Shown in pieces: positions 57,300 to 64,000 of a stretch of 64,000 nucleotides of DNA. The notes under the pieces were generated by a model that saw only the letters and a list, made by a program, of their open reading frames with translations, did no database searches and was not told where the DNA came from. A program made the position numbers and the translations under genes. Positions within the stretch are counted from its first letter, which is position 1, and the number at the start of each line of letters is the position of its first letter. The stretch is from Rhipidocladum racemiflorum (Eukaryota > Streptophyta > Magnoliopsida > Poales > Poaceae): the NCBI GenBank assembly GCA_036346355.1, contig CM070569.1, positions 45,362,276-45,426,275 on the forward strand. The letters run 5' to 3'.

Positions 57300-58700
57300 T
57301 CCTCCTGGGCGAAAGGTTGTGAAACTGCTGCTGCTAACCTGATTCCTTTTTCCAAGGTTTCCTTGAGTACATGATTCTTCCATCGTACTTGGTAAATTCT
57401 GACAGTCTTAAATTCCAAATCTGCTTTCCATGATTTAGAGATCCTCGACTGTCTCTTATGGAGAATCGTACTGGGAATCCAAATCCTTTGGGTAGCACTT
57501 GTCCTGACTGCTGATGGAAATGTCCTCTCTGAGGCATACTGTGAATTTCCAAACAAATCCTGAACCAACTGTAACTTGCATGCCATTCCTCTGATTCTGT
57601 CAGAATCTTCGTACGGTCCAGTCTATCTGGTCTTAGCTCTTATTTTTCATCCAAAATGGCGTGGGTTTTGATGGTCGATATTTTTCTGACAAAATTCCCT
57701 TTCGAAGCCAGTGTAACTTTTCTGTTACATTGGAGCTTATACTTAATTCATTGGTGGTGATCCTTTCACGGACTTCTGTATCCTGGACGAGCTGGGTCCC
57801 ACTGCTGTTTAATCCTAGTCCTTTATTCTGTCCCAAGGGTTCGATATTTCCTTCCGTGATGTCTGGGCTGTCTTGGTAACCGAGGTTGTGTGGAGGCTTT
57901 TGTGGACAGCAATAGGTGGCCTAATTGGGTCCCAAGTGTTTAGAGCATAGGTTCTCGACATTTTCTTCAGACTTTGGTTGTTTCTTCTCTGTTTGTCTAC
58001 TTGGCGGAGGGTGGAGTACTGTGTCGAAGTTCAAACCTGTCCTTGTAGCCTTATTCAGACTTTCCCTGAACATTGAGCTAAACTAGCTCACAATCTGACT
58101 CAGAGGATTCTTTGTAGTCCGTCAATCTGGGTTGAATCGAATTCTACTAACTGGTCCTTTCCAAAAGATCTTCCTGGTAGGTCAATCCATTAGTGATGTT
58201 ACTTCTGTCGTCAATCCTTGCTGATTCTTTAGGTAACCTAGCGGCAAAGTCTTTTATTTTCTCTCCCATTTCTATACGGGCACTGTAAGTGGTGGTGGTA
58301 GTCTGGCTATTATTTTGGTGGTCCATCTTATCTTTCTGACATACTTTACATCCAAAAAAACAACCACGTGTTTATTTATTACTTTCTGTCAGTATTCCTT
58401 TCTTCAACACTGGTATATTCTTGCGCTCCGTAGAGCGTCGACCATTTGGGTGGGTGAATTTTGTCAAAATCAATCCTCTTATATCCTTGTCTCAATAAAC
58501 CAGTCTGTCTTTCAAGGAAGCCTTCTGGCCTTTCTGACACTGTCTGGCGATCTAACTGTCGCAACTCAGATTCTAGCTGGGAACGTGTCCTTTTCCTCAA
58601 ATCATTTAATGGCGCTCTTTCTTGTGCAAACCTTAACCATCGGGTTTACTTTTCTTCTAGGTGATTCCGATTTTTGAGGTTGAAACTCAAGTCCAATTAT
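57300..58700 (-). pseudogene. Remnant of pol 3' end (integrase/chromodomain side)
   Basis: Minus-strand fragments such as TQLVQDTEVRERITTNE (57,633-57,836) and IYQVRWKNHVLKETLEK (57,296-57,586) resemble the end of chromovirus integrase and its chromodomain. The stretch 57,840-58,700 has no recognisable domain. Assignment is by position and short similarity only. Confidence 0.45.
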
Positions 58701-59245
58701 TTTCCTTTATTGCCTATTCGGACTCTATTGTGTTCATCTGTAGAATCGCCATTCTAGGGGTGTTGAGCTAAAGGTTGGTTATTTACGGAATATCCTTTGG
58801 CTAATTCCTTGTCTGTTATTCTCGTAAAACTTCGACTTCACACCGACATGGGTTGCTTCCATTCCATCATTACTTTGTTGTTGAGATCCATTTTTATTCC
58901 ACCTCTCGGTGGTGATGTGTCATGGGGAAGAAATCTTATTTAACTCAGTATATATTTATTTATTTTTTCCAACTTTCACACAGTTCATGAGTCCAAAACA
59001 ACTGCTTTATTACCAATATATTGTTCAGACCTTACATTCTTGATAGTACAAGTTGATCCTAATCTTTATCCCTTGGATCTCCATATCCAAGTTGCCACAT
59101 TCAAATCTGGCTATTAGTCTACTTCCGGTTGCTTGGAATTTCTAGCAATTCCTTATTAACGGTACTTGTTGCGATTGTCGTTCCTTTGGCGGTGACATGA
59201 TTGGATATCTTCGGCTGGTGTCTTTCCTTTGTCCCATCTTGTATC

Positions 59246-60131
59246 TTATTCCTTGGGTATCTCTGCTTCTGCTGTTGCGGTGAACGGGTTACTAGCTGTC
59301 GGTTGGTGGAGGTGAGGGTCTATCACTGCCTGGGCTACCGTAGCCTGGAGACTTTTCTTTGGGCAATTGCGTCTGAAATGTCCCATTTGTCTGCAATGAT
59401 AGCATTTATCCCACCTCGTGGGACAATTGCGGACGAAGTGGTCTCCATTGCAGTTGTAGCACTTAACTGATTTGGGCTGAGGTTTCACAGGTGTTGGTTG
59501 CTCTTTTTCTTTTGAATGCTTTTTGTTAGGGAATTCTTGGGTGAGGACTGGGGTCTTTCCTCCGATCTGGGTGGGAGTCGGTTTCCATGTCTGTTGAATT
59601 TCTTTCTTTCTCTTTTTCATTATTTTTAATTCATTAGGGCTTCTTGATTGCTATCCATTTGTCCATTATCGATTTACATGTCCTTTATGGTCGAGGTGTG
59701 GAACTTCAGTGCTCCTCTGTAATTCTTCCAATGATTCTTTCATCCTACTAGCTTGAGGGTCCATCTCCTTGGGAATATCAACGGTAAAGTAGTCGGATTC
59801 GCTCAGATATCCCATCATTGTACTTTCCTCTTGTCTATCCAGATTTCCTTGGGTGTGTTCTTGAGGTTTTTCAACTAGCCGCTCGAAAATTCTTTCCAAT
59901 AGCTGCGTATGGTGCCTTTCCGTTTGTTGTCTGCTTTCTTTCCATTATGGTCGGTAATTGAGCTAGGTTGACTGGGTGATTTATCGACTCTTCATTTCTC
60001 GCCGATTTGTCATGCAGAATTTTGATCCAAAATCGCCATGGTCTCAATCGACTTTCTTTCTGGTCTGCGCAGGGGTTTTGAGGAAAGCGAAAAGACGAGT
60101 AAGAATTTAGGGCATGGGGTGAGAATAGCAA
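59246..60131 (-). pseudogene. gag of second chromovirus, two zinc knuckles
   Basis: 59,620-59,246 (minus) encodes KCYNCNGDHFVRNCPTRW and KCYHCRQMGHFRRNCPKK, two CCHC knuckles of gag. Upstream, frames at 59,899-59,666 and 60,131-59,871 carry gag-like residues (MERIFERLVEKPQEHTQ; RPWRFWIKILHDKSARN) and are separated by frameshifts. The gag start would be near 60,130, about 480 bases after the primer site. It binds and packages RNA in intact relatives. Confidence 0.8.
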
Positions 60132-60595
60132 GAATAGATGGGGCTCGAGATGAATTGAGGGAACCTTTGAATTAGACGGGGATATATAGATATTTTAAGC
60201 AATCAAAATCACGGGAATAGAGAACTTAGCAATTTTTATAAGACATGGATCATGCACAAAACCATTTTAAGGTTCGGCATAACCCATTTTACATTACAAA
60301 AGCCTAAAACAAAGAAGGGCACAACTTCTACGACTAACGGTCTACTACTGCTGACGGCATCATCTCCAAGCTGCTGGCGGAGATCGGCGGGGAAATTTTG
60401 AAATTTAGACGGGCAGGTGAAATCTTAAAACAAAGCGAGAGAGATGAGAAGCTCTAAGGAAGACAAGGTAGCAGGGGAGAAGGAGACAAAGAATAATACT
60501 TATATTTTCGAAACTCATTTTGTTTATAGATCGAAATAATTTTATAAAGATTCTTCCTAAACCAACCTAAGGTCTTAATCTATGGTCAAGCCAAA

Positions 60596-60607
60596 GCTCT
60601 GATACCA
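60596..60607 (-). other. Primer binding site of second chromovirus
   Basis: The minus strand reads TGGTATCAGAGC two bases after the 5' LTR, an initiator tRNA-Met type primer site. Confidence 0.85.
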
Positions 60608-60609
60608 CT

Positions 60610-63609
60610 TGTGACGGCCCGCCTTTTTAGGGGCAGATCAGACGCTGACAGCTACCCATGATGATTAGCTGCCAGGAACCAAGCATATTATTGCCAGGCA
60701 AAAGTCAAATTCCAACATTTTTATTCAATATAAGGCCTAACGGCCAGGGTTTTTACAGAAGAGGGCGCAGCAGGGCCCGAATAACTTACAAGCAAAACAC
60801 CGCACAGGCAGGCCTGAGCAAAAGACTAAGACCTCAAAACCAAATTGCCATCTACGCACTCCTGGAACGCTCCAGCTTCTTCAACCGCGGTGTGGGGGGG
60901 TCGGGGTTGCAAGGGTGAGTACGGGAGTACTCAACAAGTCGTACGGAAAACACTGAATATTACATGCAAGGGTGTAGCACAATATTGGCACAAGGTTAAA
61001 GTATTTGTGGATGCAGTTTTATTTGTAATATCATTTTACATTTTAAAACACAATCCATAATAATAGTAATCCAGGGGGGTTCCATTCACAAAGTCATCAC
61101 CATTAAACCACATCACCATTAAACCACATTCTCAAAACATGCACCAAGATCTACTTGAGCTAGGTTACGGGATTCACCCCAATTAAACTTAGCTTCATTT
61201 ACCGGAAGCACGGCTTATTCGAAGACCATTTATTCCCTCTGCAGAGGTGTTCTGCTTTACCCACAAGATTCCACGATCGTTAATGCGAACTCGAGATTAA
61301 CACGCAACTTAAATGCGTATACGGATCGAGGTTATCATAGCTTTCGTTGGACATTTCCCTCTTCGATCCCTATCCCAGAGAGTTTTGCTCCACATTATCC
61401 GGGGTCCCCACTTGGCCAGTGTGGAGTGCTTGGTCCCGCCATCGTGGCACCTACTGCTGTGAACCCGAAATGCCACGCTTCCTCAGGCACACTTTCGTTT
61501 CACTCCCATAATCATTGGACCATCTCCCACACTGGGAAGGTAACCCTGCTCCTATAGGTATTCCGAGGAAAGTACAATGTACCGAGCTATGTTGAGTCAA
61601 GCCAACGAAGTTGACCAGGCCCAACTTTGTGGTTGAACGAGTTCTTAAGTTATTTACTTTGCTCAAGGGGATTATTATCCTTATATTGCCAAAGACCAAG
61701 CCTTTTCCGATCCACAACCCCCTTCCGGTATCCGCGGTACCGGCCACCAGACAAACCCAAGGCATCAATCATCAGCCGGGGATTGGAACTCATCCACTCC
61801 GGGATTTATCCACTCGCCCCCAAACCGTAGCACTTTTCCAAATGCACCGAACCAAACGTTCGGCGACCTTTTCATTTCCATTATCAAAAGCATTTGACTA
61901 AACTAACAGGATAATAATAATTAATACAGGAATATTAAGTAACCTAAGGTTACAAGGATATAATTAGGTTCAATATTTTTCAAGGAAGTCTCATGAGCAA
62001 ATTGGCATTAACTAAGTATCATGTCATTCGAACATACTAGATTTGTGATATTTCAACATACAGTAAAGTAATGCGGTAGAAAATAATAATTAACTATAAT
62101 AAGGCATGAATAGGTTCAACATGTTCAAAGGTGTACGGCTTGCCTTGCGAGGCGGAAGGGTTCCCTAGTTCCGAGTTGGTGCAGTCGAGCTCGGCTTCAC
62201 GCGGATCCGGCTCCTGTTCCAAGTACTGCTCCTGCTCCTGATCCGTGAGTTGGTACTGCTCGGTCGTCGGTTCTATCGTAAACAAACACCATAAGATAAA
62301 CAATAAACAATAAATAACGCAAAAAGAAAGAAGAGAAAAGAAAAGAGAAAAACTGGGAGAGAGAATAGCCGGAAATGGGTCGAAGGGCATTTTGGGAATT
62401 TTTGGATCTTGGTTTGGCGGAACGGAGGTCATTTTTGGACTCAGTGGCTCGAGACGGTTCGGAATATGTATTTTGGGCTATTTTTGGATTTTCTGGGATT
62501 TTTGGGTATTTTTTGGGTATTTAAACGAATTAAAAAGGAATTTGGAAACTAAAATCCAAAATAGAAAAATGGAAAAAGTACTATTCACAATGGGCCGCGC
62601 CAAAACTGGATCCGGCCCAAGAACAAGCGCGCACGGAGGGAGCTGCTGGGCCGGCCCAACTTCACTGGCCAAAGCACTGACATGCGGGCCGGACGGCGAG
62701 AGAGGAGTCAGTGGGTGGGGCTGGGGCGCGGAGAGAGGAGGGGAGCCAGCGTGGGGCGAGCGAGGAGTGAGAGGGGAGCTGGCGGGTGGGCCCCGGGTGC
62801 GGCTTGACCTGGGGAAGAAGCGGCCGGAGCGGGTGGCGAGGCGAGAGGCAACGCCGGAGGTGGGGAAGAAGCGGGGGATCTCGCGTTTTAGGGCACGGGG
62901 GGGCTTGGGACTTGGCTAAAAGGGAGAGGAGTTCACCCGGAGTTTAGGGCACCGCTCGGGGGAGTCCAAGCGGCGGCGGAACGAGCTGGCGGCGGCGTCC
63001 AGCCGGAGAGGAAGGAGGTGACTGCGTGGCGAGCTCGGGAGGGCACGGGAGTTCACGGTGGAGAGGGGAAACGAGAGAAGAGTGAGCGACGGACTCGGCG
63101 AGCATGGAGGCGAGGCCAATGGGGCTTTAAATAGCTGGGAGAGCGCGGGGGAGGTCGCCGGCTTCATCATTTCGGCGGAGACCGAGTGGGCAGCGGCGAT
63201 GGGACGAGGCAGGGCTTGGGGCTCGTGGCACAGCAGTATGACGGCTGAGGTGGAGTGCCCTAAGGGGCTAGGGCGGCGAGGATGATGGCCGCCATGGCGA
63301 GAGCTCACGCGGGAGACGTCTGATGGCAAAGCGCCATCACTGGCCAAGCGGCGAGGCGAAGGCGGTTTGAGCGGGGGCGTGGGCGCGCGAGGGAGGCAGC
63401 TGAGCGGGCGAGGCGCGATGGCAAGGAGAAGGCGTAAAAGCCGAAAGAGGAAAGCGTCCCAGCGCTAAAACTTTCCGAAAACGGCAAAGAGCCGTAATTC
63501 AATCAAACAATTCCAAATAAATTCGAAAAAAATCCAAAAAAATCAGGAAAAATCATAGAACGCAAATAAAGCCCAAATAAAACTAATTTGAAAATTTTGG
63601 GGTATTTCA
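60610..63609 (-). repeat. 5' LTR of second chromovirus
   Basis: A 3,000-bp partner of 54,273-57,259. Long identical runs alternate with clusters of small indels, most in GC-rich words. Confidence 0.92.
63125..63133 (-). promoter_or_regulatory. TATA-like box of 5' LTR
   Basis: The minus strand reads TATTTAAAG, followed downstream by a C/T-rich stretch. It is conserved in the 3' LTR (56,759-56,767). Transcription would start about 30 bases to the left. Confidence 0.5.
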
Positions 63610-63614
63610 CGGAA

Positions 63615-64000
63615 CATGTGGCGCGCAAGAAGTCGGCGGATGCAAACCCAAAAATGGAATTCAGCGAGGGCTTCTTCGCATGCTCACACAACGTGTGCAG
63701 GCTTGCTGGGCGGAGATCCTCCCAACTTTAATATAAAGGTAGTATTAGTCCACTAAATCATGCATTATCGGAGTTCTTTTATTTGCCAGCAAAAAGATAT
63801 TCCCTTAGCCTAAAATTATATGGCATATTTTCTCTTAGCATTTTAACCAAAAAGATATTAAAATAACTTGACTACTCTTAACTATTATCTCTAAGCACTA
63901 ATTCAATGCATGCATATACAAAAATATTAAGTACATTTGGATATTTATTATGGGTATAAAAGGAAACATCATACTAATTTTACATTTAAATATAAAATAT
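63615..64000 (-). promoter_or_regulatory. Probable promoter and leader start of host gene
   Basis: After removal of the 9.3-kb element and one CGGAA, this sequence joins 54,267 and leads in 220 bases to the host ATG at 54,048. A TATA-like TTTATATTAAA (minus strand) lies at 63,727-63,738. AT-rich sequence follows to the window end; no further gene was seen. Confidence 0.45.

Larger units (their letters stand above)
54273..63609 (-). mobile_element. Chromovirus-like gypsy element with 3-kb LTRs, internally reduced, 9.3 kb
   Basis: LTRs 54,273-57,259 (2,987 bp) and 60,610-63,609 (3,000 bp) run from TGTGACGGCCCGCC to GGTATTTCA, with target duplicates CGGAA at 54,268-54,272 and 63,610-63,614. The minus strand has TGGTATCAGAGC next to the 5' LTR and AAGTGGGGTAGGT before the 3' LTR. 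The 3.35-kb interior keeps gag with two zinc knuckles and a decayed 3' end of pol; most of pol is missing. Long LTRs and Met primer suggest a Tekay-type relative. It is inserted in the host gene leader between probable promoter and ATG, same orientation. Confidence 0.9.

Noticed and set aside
1..64000. tRNA, rRNA or organelle-derived segments
   Set aside because: No cloverleaf, rRNA motif or convincing plastid or mitochondrial gene was recognised; the tRNA-like matches are primer sites of retrotransposons.

Overview
The window is nuclear DNA from a flowering plant, most likely a grass (Poaceae). I infer this from nested LTR retrotransposons of plant lineages, Stowaway and Tourist MITEs, a TRIM, small introns with GT-AG ends and no bacterial gene layout. 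No species can be named from the sequence. It is a transposon-rich locus built around one host gene on the minus strand.

Left half (1-33,200), insertions only. A Ty3/gypsy chromovirus of Tekay/Del type with 3.2-kb LTRs lies at 2,106-13,503 (duplicated target GGGGT). A decayed minus-strand Ty1/copia element (14,654-21,507) carries a Mutator-like non-autonomous element with a 9-bp target duplication (20,201-21,101). Next is a coding-free LTR element of LARD type (21,989-27,051, target AAAAG) whose interior is mostly a tandem array of GC-rich units of about 83 bp. A plus-strand copia fragment holding a Tourist-like MITE follows, then a Stowaway MITE and a second minus-strand copia copy (30,452-33,202).

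Right half (33,203-64,000), a host gene taken apart by transposons. Four exons on the minus strand join in phase at GT-AG borders: exon 1 (54,048-53,374), exon 2 (53,300-53,215), exon 3 (52,961-52,396) and exon 4 (33,980-33,890). The product resembles an uncharacterised conserved plant protein. Intron 3 is 18.4 kb. It holds a Tat-type gypsy element (34,029-45,444, target AAAGG), an array of about 540-bp repeats, and a young copia element (47,557-52,387, target GTATC) that sits 8 bp past the splice donor. A TRIM (53,548-54,024, target CGCGC) interrupts exon 1. A second chromovirus (54,273-63,609, target CGGAA) separates the ATG from the probable promoter. All four LTR-type insertions have the same orientation as the gene. 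The gene carries a premature stop and two apparent frameshifts, so it is probably dead, although some lesions could be consensus errors.

The most unusual feature is inside the Tat-type element. Its 3' part carries a separate reading frame on the strand opposite gag-pol (about 34,982-37,830), with its own TATA-like box and residues resembling the plant mobile domain. Across all elements, sibling LTRs differ mainly by clustered short indels at C/G-rich sites between long identical runs. That pattern may be assembly error, and many of the frameshifts noted below should be read with that in mind.
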